Shown: positions 18,794-26,645 of the stretch, one piece after another | How positions within the stretch are numbered: position 1 is the stretch's first letter | How the letters are laid out: each line of letters begins with the position of its first letter | DNA from: an uncultured Bacteroides sp. | Lineage (GTDB): Bacteria; Bacteroidota; Bacteroidia; Bacteroidales; Bacteroidaceae | Assembly (NCBI RefSeq): GCF_959029255.1 | Contig: NZ_CAUFUE010000022.1 | Span: 1 to 64,000 of the forward strand | DNA: 64,000 nt | Direction of reading: 5' to 3' | Translations under genes and position numbers: made by a program | The notes under the pieces: generated by a model | The model's database searches: none | Told to the model about the DNA's origin: nothing | Seen by the model: the letters and a program-made list of their open reading frames with translations, nothing else

Positions 18794-19255
18794 TCATTTC
18801 AAGAAATCAGCACGCATCGGAGCAAAGCAGTCTATGAGAACACCCGGCTCCAGACATACGCAGCCGTGCAAAACGTCCGGCTCCATGTAGATGCCGTCAC
18901 CTGCTTCAACGATTTTCTTCTCGCCACCTACCGTAAACTCAAATTTACCGCTTGCAACGTATGTAGTTTGTGTGTGATAATGTTTATGGGGAGTTCCGAC
19001 AGCCCCTTTTTCAAACTTAACCTTCACCAACATCACTTGACCGTCGTAACCCATAATCTGTCTGGTGACACCTTCACCGGCAGGTTCCCAGATTTTATCT
19101 TTTTCATAGATGAAGGTGTTGCTTCTTGTTTTCTTAACCGGTTCGTCGGGAGTGACATTACTTGTAACCTGCGATGCATATAAAGTGGTTATCATAAAGA
19201 GTGATACTCCACACATACATACACACTTTTTCCATGTATTCATTTTCATAATCAA
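18794..19255 (-). CDS. Exported KdgF-like cupin
   Basis: A 153-aa single-domain cupin with an N-terminal signal peptide (hydrophobic residues 10-27). The metal site reads H90-K-H92-Y-H94-T-Q96 and H130, and the C-terminus MEPDVLHGCVCLEPGVLIDCFAPMRADFL follows the KdgF pattern closely. KdgF proteins open 4,5-unsaturated uronates to the linear keto form. Here GH88 releases exactly such a sugar, so this protein may linearise unsaturated glucuronate in the periplasm. Most KdgF proteins are cytoplasmic, so export is notable. Family likeness is read from the motif; activity is inference. Starts at the third or fifth residue (other ATGs) are possible. Confidence 0.75.
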   Translation of the reverse strand: MIMKMNTWKKCVCMCGVSLFMITTLYASQVTSNVTPDEPVKKTRSNTFIYEKDKIWEPAGEGVTRQIMGYDGQVMLVKVKFEKGAVGTPHKHYHTQTTYVASGKFEFTVGGEKKIVEAGDGIYMEPDVLHGCVCLEPGVLIDCFAPMRADFLK

Positions 19256-19280
19256 TAAGTTTTTAGTTGTTTAAAATCTA

Positions 19281-20402
19281 TTATTCAGATAATGTTGCAA
19301 ATTTATAAATAGTAATCTGTTTATAAGTCTTTCCGGGTAATAAAACCGTAGCAGGGAATTGCGGTTTATTGGGAGAATCCGGGAAATGCTGCATTTCAAG
19401 ACAAAATCCATAATATTTCCCGTACGTTTTATTTCCATGTCCCGCAAGATAGTCCATATTTGAATTCGGTATATAGAACTGCATTCCGGGTTCCGTAGTA
19501 TAAGCTTCCAACACCCTACCCGATTCCGGTTCAATCACCGTTGCCACCAATTCCAAGGAATCAGGCGACTTATCAAGTTTGTAATTCACATCATATCCCT
19601 TTCCCGACTGCTTTATCCAACTTTCCACTTCTCGCAGGGCTGTGAAGTCATATTCCGTTCCGGCAACCGGCATGAACTCTCCCGTCGGAATGCCGTCAGC
19701 ATCTGCCGGAGTAATAAAATCCGCCTTTATCTTATAAAGATGATTGAGTACAGGGCCTCTACAACCGGTCAGATTGAAATAGCTGTGATTCGTAAAGTTG
19801 ACAACCGTAGGTTTATCCGTAAAAGCCGTATAATCAAGGATAACTTCATTATGATTAGTCAGCTTATATGCCACTGAAAGATTTAACGTTCCGGGAAACC
19901 CTCCTTCCAAATCAGCACTTCGATATTTAAAAACAACGACAGCCGTATCTTTCACTGTATAAAAAGTGTCTGTCTCGAACACTTGGCGATTGAAACCTTG
20001 CGTTCCTCCATGAATGGAATGTTCTTTATTGTTTTTCTCCAGATGATAAGTCTGGTTGTTCAAGCAGAACTCCGCATTTTTTATTCGATTGGCATATCTC
20101 CCGACTGTAGCGCCGAATTTAGGGTGTTTCCCTAAATAATTCTTCAGGCTATCAAACCCTAAAACAACCGGCTCGAAATGCCCGTCCCTATCAGGAGCGG
20201 AAATATATGTCAAAGAGGCGGCATAATTGGTTACTTTAACGGCCATGCCATTTGAATTTGTTAGTTTAAACAGTTCAATGGTTTTATCCCCATCCTGAAT
20301 AGTAGTTTCCCTAGAGACGGAAAGCCCCGTTATCAGAGGTTGCTTACATGAAGCAAATAAAAACAGGGCTGTTGTCAACAGTAGAATGATACGTGTTCTC
20401 AT
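19281..20402 (-). CDS. Aldose 1-epimerase (mutarotase) lipoprotein
   Basis: A 373-aa GalM-type mutarotase with motifs GRYANRIKNAEF, HSIHGGTQGFNRQVF, VNFTNHSYFNLTG and LEMQHFPDSPN. The start at 20402 is chosen because it gives a signal peptide with lipobox (LFASC, C19); an upstream start at 20474 would overlap the sensor gene and spoil the signal. It interconverts sugar anomers in the periplasm, possibly preparing products of the lyases and GH88 for transport. It follows the sensor gene by 13 bp and precedes the cupin by 25 bp. Confidence 0.85.
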   Translation of the reverse strand: MRTRIILLLTTALFLFASCKQPLITGLSVSRETTIQDGDKTIELFKLTNSNGMAVKVTNYAASLTYISAPDRDGHFEPVVLGFDSLKNYLGKHPKFGATVGRYANRIKNAEFCLNNQTYHLEKNNKEHSIHGGTQGFNRQVFETDTFYTVKDTAVVVFKYRSADLEGGFPGTLNLSVAYKLTNHNEVILDYTAFTDKPTVVNFTNHSYFNLTGCRGPVLNHLYKIKADFITPADADGIPTGEFMPVAGTEYDFTALREVESWIKQSGKGYDVNYKLDKSPDSLELVATVIEPESGRVLEAYTTEPGMQFYIPNSNMDYLAGHGNKTYGKYYGFCLEMQHFPDSPNKPQFPATVLLPGKTYKQITIYKFATLSE

Positions 20403-20415
20403 GCAAAAATAAATA

Positions 20416-23400
20416 TTATTTCTTCCCATACTCTGTGGGCAGGCAACCCATGTATTTTTTGAAACGTGCCGCAAAATAAGAAGGTGTATTATAACCTACC
20501 ATAAAACTGATTTCGGAAACCGTATATTTTCCTTCTTTCAACAATTGGCAAGCCCGGTTGAAGCGTATCTTATGAATGAAATCAATAGCCGACTTACCTG
20601 TAATCGCCTTCAACTTCAGATGGAGACTGGAACGGCTCATATTCATTTCACGCGCAAACAACTCGGTAGAGAATTCCACGTTATCCATGTTTTTCTCAAC
20701 AACCGCTATGGCTTTCCGCAGCAGTTCCTCGTCCATCGTGTTATTGGTAAGTTTTTCCGGTTCCACTTCCGTCATATTGGAATAACGTTCAAATATCCGG
20801 TAACGCGTACGCAGCATGTTCAATATCTTAGCTTTCAGCACAGCCATCGAGAATGGTTTGGGAATGTAATCATCGGCACCCACCTGCAATCCTTCCAATT
20901 GATACTTCACATCCGCTTTGGCAGACAACATATAAACAGGAATATGGCATGTACGCAGATTTTGCTTTGCTAATTTGCATAATTTGACACCATCCATCAC
21001 AGGCATCATCACATCAGTAACAATCAAATCCACATCTTCATCTTTCAGGATATCCAACGCCTTTTGTCCGTTTTCCGCTTCCCGCATGTTAAACTGGTCG
21101 GACAAGCCATTTACCAGATATTGCCGCAACTCTTCATTATCTTCCACAATCAGAATAGTTCCACGCTTGCTGCCTTCTTCCTCAACAGCTTCATCTCCGT
21201 CCGGCTCTTCTTTTTCTTCATCACCTATATAGATGTCGTGCGCATTAGTGGAATATACACGTTGTTCTTCCACATCCTCTTTTCCGCTAAGCAGCTCTTC
21301 CTGTGTATAGGCCGATTTATCCTGAGGCAAATAAACGGTAAAAGTAGAACCCTTGCCCACTTCGCTCTGCAATGTAATTCGCCCATGATGAAGCTCTACT
21401 AAACGTTGTACCAAAGACAAGCCTATTCCACTCCCCTCACGGCCATTTTCTACCTGATAGAAACGTTCGAAAATCTTCTCCTGCTTTTCTTTGGGAATAC
21501 CGATACCCGTATCGGCTACCTGCAATACGAGACTGTTATCTTCTTTATAAAGTTTTACCGTAATGCTTTCACCCACTTCCGTATACTTAAAGGCATTTGA
21601 AAGCAAGTTATTCACTATCAAGTCCAGATAGTTTTCATCAAACAATACGCTTTCATCCTGCAATTCCGTGTAGAAATTATAATCTATATCTTTGCGCTTG
21701 GACAGGTTGTCATAGTTCATAAAGCAATTCATCACTCTTTTATAAGCATTGGCATACACCGGTCTAAGCTCAAAAATACCCAGTTCCGCACGCCGATAGT
21801 CCATCAACTGATTGACCAAATGTAGCAGACGGTTGGTATTTCGCTGGATATAGAGCAGTTGCTCATGTTCCCAATGCCCTTTAATACGACTGAGAAGTTC
21901 CTGCAAAGGCGCAACAATCAATGTGAGCGGAGTCCGCAACTCATGCGAGATATTCACATAAAAGCGGATTTTCATTTGACTTATTTCTTCCTGTTTCTCT
22001 TTGTCCAGTCGCTCCATGGCTATTTCAGCCTGCATGCTTTTACGCAACCAAAAATAACGGACAATGCCATATATCAGCAGAATAACAGATAGGACAAACA
22101 AGGTGATTGCCCACCACGTACGATACCAGACAGGCAAAATACGGATATGAAGAATGGCAGGCTCTTCATTCCATTTTCCATCATTATTTGCCGCTTTAAT
22201 ATAAAAGGTATAATCTCCTGCCGGCAGATTGGAATATGAAACCGGGCTGATGTCACTTTGCTTATACCACACATCATTATATCCATCCAGTTTATAAGCA
22301 AAAGTATTATGCTTCCCTGCAATATAATTGGACACCACAAACGATATGGCAAAAGAATTTTGGGAGGATGTCAGCGTGATGCGGTCTACATACTCAACAC
22401 TTTCTTTCAGGATACCGGTCTCATCATCAGGGAGTACTTCCTTATTGAAGACAAACAATTTATTGATAACCGGTTTGGGAGTATAAGGATTGTCAATCAA
22501 GGTTTCGGGACGGAAAGAGGTAATTCCATTGACACCACCGAACAGCATATAACCATTATCTTTACGGCAGTAAGACCCGGCGTTGAACTGATTGCTCTGT
22601 AAACCATCCAAAATCGTAAAATTACGGAACTTGCCATTTTCGGGGTTCAAGCAACTCAGTCCCAAGTTTGTACTTATCCACAACCGCCCGTAGGCATCTT
22701 CCAGAATTCCATAAATCACATTGCTCGGCAGACCATTGCCTGTGGTAAATTGCTGTAACTCCCCGCTCCCCTCCTTCAAGGCAAAAAGCCCGTTACGGGT
22801 TCCAATCCATATACTTCCCGATGAAGATTCATAAAAGCAATTCACAAAAGCCTGCTTCAAAGCCGGAACAATATTATACTCTTTGTTAGCCAACAAAGAA
22901 CCATCAACCTGATTGTAGACAGAAATACCCATTTCCCCTCCTATCCAGATGCGTTTCTTAGAATCACGGAACAGCAGGCGATTGTATTGCTGCAATTTCT
23001 CCCCATTCTTATCTTTATCTACAATCGTAAAATTTCGCTTATCTATATCAAAATGCAACAGATATTCCAATGAAGCCACCCAAAGTCCCCCATTTTCATC
23101 CGAAAGGATGGAATAGATATTATTACTCGGTATATTGCTATTTCTCCGGTTATAATATTCAACGTATCCCGACTTTCTGTGCAATACCATCATTCCCCCT
23201 GCATGCGCCCCTGCATATACTTTGTCGTGCAATTCATCCACATATACGGTTTTAATATCCTTGAAAGGAACATCCATCGCCACCGGGATGGAATTAAACA
23301 AATAATTCTTATACTGCTTCGAAGCGTCATCATAATAGTTCAATCCTCCGTCACTTGTCCCAATCCACAAATTATGTCTATTATCCTCTACAATACAACT

Positions 23401-24471
23401 CACCACATTATCACTCAGGGAGTTTAGAAAAGGTACGTGCTTGATGCGTTGAAATCGGTTACACAAAGGATGATAATAATTCAAACCACCCCAATAAGTG
23501 CCCAGCCACATGCCTCCCTGCGAATCTTTGAATATGCAGCGCACGGAGTTCTGCGACAAACTGCCTTCTTGTATTTCAGAGCTTCTGATGGACGTAAAGC
23601 GGTCCGTTCCTTCTTTATAGATGTTCAAGCCGCTATAAGTCCCTACCCACAAACGGTTTTCCGTATCCAACTCCAACGACCGTACATAATTTGAGTTCAG
23701 TCCTGATTTCCCATCTTCATACCGGTAATTCTTTAGTTCTTTAGAGTTGGTATCGTATAAATACAAGCCATTTCCTTCCGTTGCCATCCATATTCTGCTG
23801 AACATCTGGCATAGAATAGAATGTACCCTTATCCCTTGGGGCATGCTCACCATTCTCTCCAAAACATCCCCTGTAAGAGAGTATGTATATACTCCATCCT
23901 CAGCCCCGATATAAACACAATCTCCCTGACGTACCAGAGTGGTAGGTTTCAACAAATGCAGTGAAGAAGACAACGTGTCAGTCAGAAAACACCCTCTTTG
24001 CACATCAAAAATCAAAATTTCCTCCGCCGTACCCAGCATTAACAAATCCTGTTTTATCGGAGCAATGCTGGTAATAGCTACGTTCTGTCCGTTTTTCTTA
24101 TAGTAATAGTTTGAGAAAGCATCTTTGCGGCGATTATAAAGAGACAACCCCTCACGCGTTCCCACCCAAATCCGGTCGGCATCATCAACTGCTATGCAAC
24201 GGGAAATATCACTGGCGATGCTATTGGAATTCATATATTGATGGCGATAAACCGTAAAGTTATAACCATCATATTTATTCACGCCGTCATACGTAGCGAA
24301 CCATAGGTTTCCCTCTTTATCTTGATTAATGGCAAAAATAGTACTATTTGACAACCCTTCCTCCAGACCGATATGGGTAAAATAAATATCTTCCGCTGCA
24401 TTAACATTCAAGGCAAACGGAAATAATCCTACTAAAAGTACTAACAACAATTGGAATATTTTCATAATCAT
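20416..24471 (-). CDS. Hybrid two-component system sensor/regulator (HTCS)
   Basis: A 1351-aa one-protein signalling system. Signal peptide 1-25; periplasmic two-bladed beta-propeller repeats (about 28-650) then a Y_Y_Y domain (about 690-780); membrane span 786-806; histidine kinase with H843 in ISHELRTP; ATPase domain with NNLLSNAFKYT, DTGIGIP and GSGIGLSL; an acidic linker 1060-1100; receiver with phospho-acceptor D1153 in VTDVMMP; and an AraC-type HTH at the C-terminus. Such proteins bind a glycan breakdown product in the periplasm and activate their PUL. Here the ligand should be a heparan sulfate oligosaccharide. It lies 31 bp after the toroid enzyme gene. Confidence 0.95.
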   Translation of the reverse strand: MIMKIFQLLLVLLVGLFPFALNVNAAEDIYFTHIGLEEGLSNSTIFAINQDKEGNLWFATYDGVNKYDGYNFTVYRHQYMNSNSIASDISRCIAVDDADRIWVGTREGLSLYNRRKDAFSNYYYKKNGQNVAITSIAPIKQDLLMLGTAEEILIFDVQRGCFLTDTLSSSLHLLKPTTLVRQGDCVYIGAEDGVYTYSLTGDVLERMVSMPQGIRVHSILCQMFSRIWMATEGNGLYLYDTNSKELKNYRYEDGKSGLNSNYVRSLELDTENRLWVGTYSGLNIYKEGTDRFTSIRSSEIQEGSLSQNSVRCIFKDSQGGMWLGTYWGGLNYYHPLCNRFQRIKHVPFLNSLSDNVVSCIVEDNRHNLWIGTSDGGLNYYDDASKQYKNYLFNSIPVAMDVPFKDIKTVYVDELHDKVYAGAHAGGMMVLHRKSGYVEYYNRRNSNIPSNNIYSILSDENGGLWVASLEYLLHFDIDKRNFTIVDKDKNGEKLQQYNRLLFRDSKKRIWIGGEMGISVYNQVDGSLLANKEYNIVPALKQAFVNCFYESSSGSIWIGTRNGLFALKEGSGELQQFTTGNGLPSNVIYGILEDAYGRLWISTNLGLSCLNPENGKFRNFTILDGLQSNQFNAGSYCRKDNGYMLFGGVNGITSFRPETLIDNPYTPKPVINKLFVFNKEVLPDDETGILKESVEYVDRITLTSSQNSFAISFVVSNYIAGKHNTFAYKLDGYNDVWYKQSDISPVSYSNLPAGDYTFYIKAANNDGKWNEEPAILHIRILPVWYRTWWAITLFVLSVILLIYGIVRYFWLRKSMQAEIAMERLDKEKQEEISQMKIRFYVNISHELRTPLTLIVAPLQELLSRIKGHWEHEQLLYIQRNTNRLLHLVNQLMDYRRAELGIFELRPVYANAYKRVMNCFMNYDNLSKRKDIDYNFYTELQDESVLFDENYLDLIVNNLLSNAFKYTEVGESITVKLYKEDNSLVLQVADTGIGIPKEKQEKIFERFYQVENGREGSGIGLSLVQRLVELHHGRITLQSEVGKGSTFTVYLPQDKSAYTQEELLSGKEDVEEQRVYSTNAHDIYIGDEEKEEPDGDEAVEEEGSKRGTILIVEDNEELRQYLVNGLSDQFNMREAENGQKALDILKDEDVDLIVTDVMMPVMDGVKLCKLAKQNLRTCHIPVYMLSAKADVKYQLEGLQVGADDYIPKPFSMAVLKAKILNMLRTRYRIFERYSNMTEVEPEKLTNNTMDEELLRKAIAVVEKNMDNVEFSTELFAREMNMSRSSLHLKLKAITGKSAIDFIHKIRFNRACQLLKEGKYTVSEISFMVGYNTPSYFAARFKKYMGCLPTEYGKK

Positions 24472-24502
24472 AATCTATTATGAGACAAATAAACAAAATA
24501 TA

Positions 24503-26401
24503 TTAGTAAGAACAGATATTTATCAGTATTTTCTTATCTCTAACTCTCGGAAGAATACGCAAAGGTATAAAAGAAAAACCGGGAACCGGATTAAATATAC
24601 GCCCATCATCATCGGTTGATTCCACTTCAACAATTCCAGCTTCACATTTAATGTTCAACACACCACCGTTTCTCCTGATGCATACATCTTTAGGGGTTAT
24701 TTCTACTTCCTCGGCAGGCGACGCTATGACCGGCAAAACAAAATAAGCCGCATCGGGACAATGCTGCACACTGATTTGAACACCTTGTTCCGAGAAGGCA
24801 TAATTCACCTCTACAGATACTTCCCCTCCTGATGGAGATTGTTGATTGATATCCACCAAATGAGTATTCACCTGGAAGCGATAATCGTTTTTATCTGTAT
24901 GGCAGACTATATCCGTGTTTAAATCATCCAGATTGTTATATACATTCCCATCCTCAGCCAACTCAATGCGAGGAGTCCCCCCCATCAGATATTTGCGAGT
25001 GTTGCTCTGCATATTAGGAGCCTCTATCAACTGGTATTTATTCATTGTCGCAGCAAAGACAGGACCTGCCTCCGCATGCCATAGCAGAGAAAGAGCGCCA
25101 CCCATCGGATGCGTCCCCTTTGTTTTATATTCAGCGTCATATCCGGTAAACGTAGCACGCCACGGTCCCTGCGACATCAACCACGTACGGATATCCTGGA
25201 AATACTTCATCCCATAAGCCGCATCGCGGGGAAGTTCTTTGGAAGCGGCCGCTTCCACCGGAGACAGTTCCAAGAAAGAAGCCAAAGCTTTGGCATGTCC
25301 GAAAGTGTGGTGTATACATGGCGGAATACCTGAAACACGATAGTGCATGCCGCCATACAGCAATCCGTCGTAAGTGGCTTTCTTCAACAATCCGATATTC
25401 CGGCGGATAGCCTCTACGTATTCAGGATGACGGTCAGCCAACGAATAATAACCTCCCATAAAGCCATCACTTGTACGCCCGCCCCAATAAGTCCATTTAA
25501 AGCTACGGGTTCCCCAGCTATTATCCCAAGCGCCATCGGGCAACATAAATTCAAGATGGGTACTCATGGAACGCTCAATGAGCGACAGCAATTCGGCATC
25601 TTTTGCCATCCCGGCATAATACGCCATGTTGGGCAAGGTTTCCTCCACGTTATAAAGCAAATCCACAGGCAGGCAACCATTCTTCGTTTTAGTCCGTACA
25701 TTAGGACCTTCACCGAAAACAAAGTATTCATGTTCCGTGAAATACCCCCTCAAATCAGTGGCAATCTCCCGGGCTTGTGCCTTGAAAACGGGACGGTTGC
25801 ACATCTCTCCAATGGCATACAATGCATAAGTAGCGGAAGCGGAATAGTTCACATTCATATTCCTCATTCCCTCCCGTTTGCGGCTGTAGATAAAAGGATT
25901 ATTCATGATAAACTCGCCGGCCTCCACCAAGCGCTGTTTCCAATGGTTCCGGGTAGAGTCATCCAGTAAATGCCCATGATAATGCAAAGCCTCATAGAGG
26001 GCGATAGCTGCGAATACCGTCGTACCGTTCCAGTCCGAAACATGCACATCATTCATCCAGGAACCATCCGGGCGATGCACATTTTCCATCCATCCCATCA
26101 GGCGTTTGGCAGCATGCAGGTATTTATCATTTCCTGTTTTGTCCGCCAGATACATCAGAGGAAGCACAGCGTCGCCTATACGTCCATGCATACGAGCACA
26201 TGCAGGGCATAAAATCCCCCCGTCCAATGCCGGGTGCGGATTCGCGCACTGATAAGTCAACAGCGTATCCATCCACTCCGTCAGCAGTTTTTCAGCTTCG
26301 CCGCGTAAAGAATTATCCAATGATTGATTGTTTGTGTTCTGCACTTGGGCAGGCAAGAATGCGGCATATAACAGCAACATTACGAAGACTATGTTTTTCA
26401 T
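24503..26401 (-). CDS. Unassigned exported alpha/alpha-toroid protein, probable glycan-active enzyme
   Basis: A 632-aa exported protein I cannot place in a named family. It has a signal peptide (FVMLLLYAAFLPAQ), then repeated helical pairs rich in W, G and Y typical of alpha/alpha6 barrels: CPACARMHGRIGD, RPDGSWMNDVHVSDWNG, MNVNYSASATYALYAIG, LPDGAWDNSWGTRSFKWTYWGGRTSDG and IPPCIHHTFGHAKAL. A beta-rich tail follows from about residue 480. Uronate hydrolases and lyases share this fold. The start at 26401 is set by AGGA before it and the -7 box at 26426-26433, which lies inside the longer open frame. Its promoter copies the susC promoter architecture, tying it to heparan sulfate use. Confidence 0.7.
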   Translation of the reverse strand: MKNIVFVMLLLYAAFLPAQVQNTNNQSLDNSLRGEAEKLLTEWMDTLLTYQCANPHPALDGGILCPACARMHGRIGDAVLPLMYLADKTGNDKYLHAAKRLMGWMENVHRPDGSWMNDVHVSDWNGTTVFAAIALYEALHYHGHLLDDSTRNHWKQRLVEAGEFIMNNPFIYSRKREGMRNMNVNYSASATYALYAIGEMCNRPVFKAQAREIATDLRGYFTEHEYFVFGEGPNVRTKTKNGCLPVDLLYNVEETLPNMAYYAGMAKDAELLSLIERSMSTHLEFMLPDGAWDNSWGTRSFKWTYWGGRTSDGFMGGYYSLADRHPEYVEAIRRNIGLLKKATYDGLLYGGMHYRVSGIPPCIHHTFGHAKALASFLELSPVEAAASKELPRDAAYGMKYFQDIRTWLMSQGPWRATFTGYDAEYKTKGTHPMGGALSLLWHAEAGPVFAATMNKYQLIEAPNMQSNTRKYLMGGTPRIELAEDGNVYNNLDDLNTDIVCHTDKNDYRFQVNTHLVDINQQSPSGGEVSVEVNYAFSEQGVQISVQHCPDAAYFVLPVIASPAEEVEITPKDVCIRRNGGVLNIKCEAGIVEVESTDDDGRIFNPVPGFSFIPLRILPRVRDKKILINICSY

Positions 26402-26425
26402 TTTTCCTATGTTAGATTTCAACAT

Positions 26426-26433
26426 CAAAAGTA
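26426..26433 (-). promoter_or_regulatory. -7 box of the toroid enzyme gene
   Basis: TACTTTTG on the minus strand, 25 bp before the start codon and exactly 67 bp below the CTAAT direct repeat, as at susC. Confidence 0.7.
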
Positions 26434-26499
26434 CGCCTTTACTCACACTTCATTGTCTCATTTTATTTATATCCCGCGTACTTATGTCTACGCGCGACC

Positions 26500-26529
26500 C
26501 TAATATTGTTCAATCCCTGCTAATTTTGT
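26500..26529. promoter_or_regulatory. Candidate HTCS operator, copy 2
   Basis: CTAATATTGTT at 26500 and CTAATTTTGT at 26520, start to start 20 bp, same orientation as copy 1. It lies in the divergent gap between the minus-strand toroid gene and the plus-strand sulfatase and could serve both. Confidence 0.65.
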
Positions 26530-26602
26530 CGAAATGTTGCTTACCGAAACAATATTGGCAGACTTTTGAACATAAGGAAGCGGGCATTCGGCACAAACGG
26601 CC

Positions 26603-26610
26603 TACTTTAG
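26603..26610 (+). promoter_or_regulatory. Possible -7 box of the second sulfatase gene
   Basis: TACTTTAG differs from TAnnTTTG at one base; it is 36 bp before the start codon at 26646 and 74 bp after the CTAAT repeat. Confidence 0.35.
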
Positions 26611-26645
26611 CGGATAGAAATAATCATGCATTAATACTTAATATT

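Noticed and set aside
20404..20411. TATTTTTG box just before the epimerase start as a promoter
   Set aside because: It ends only 2 bp before the start codon at 20402, so the transcript would begin inside the gene.
26521..26528. TAATTTTG as a plus-strand -7 box for the second sulfatase
   Set aside because: It is part of the second operator half-site shared with the susC promoter, and would give a 110-nt leader; the box at 26603 fits better.
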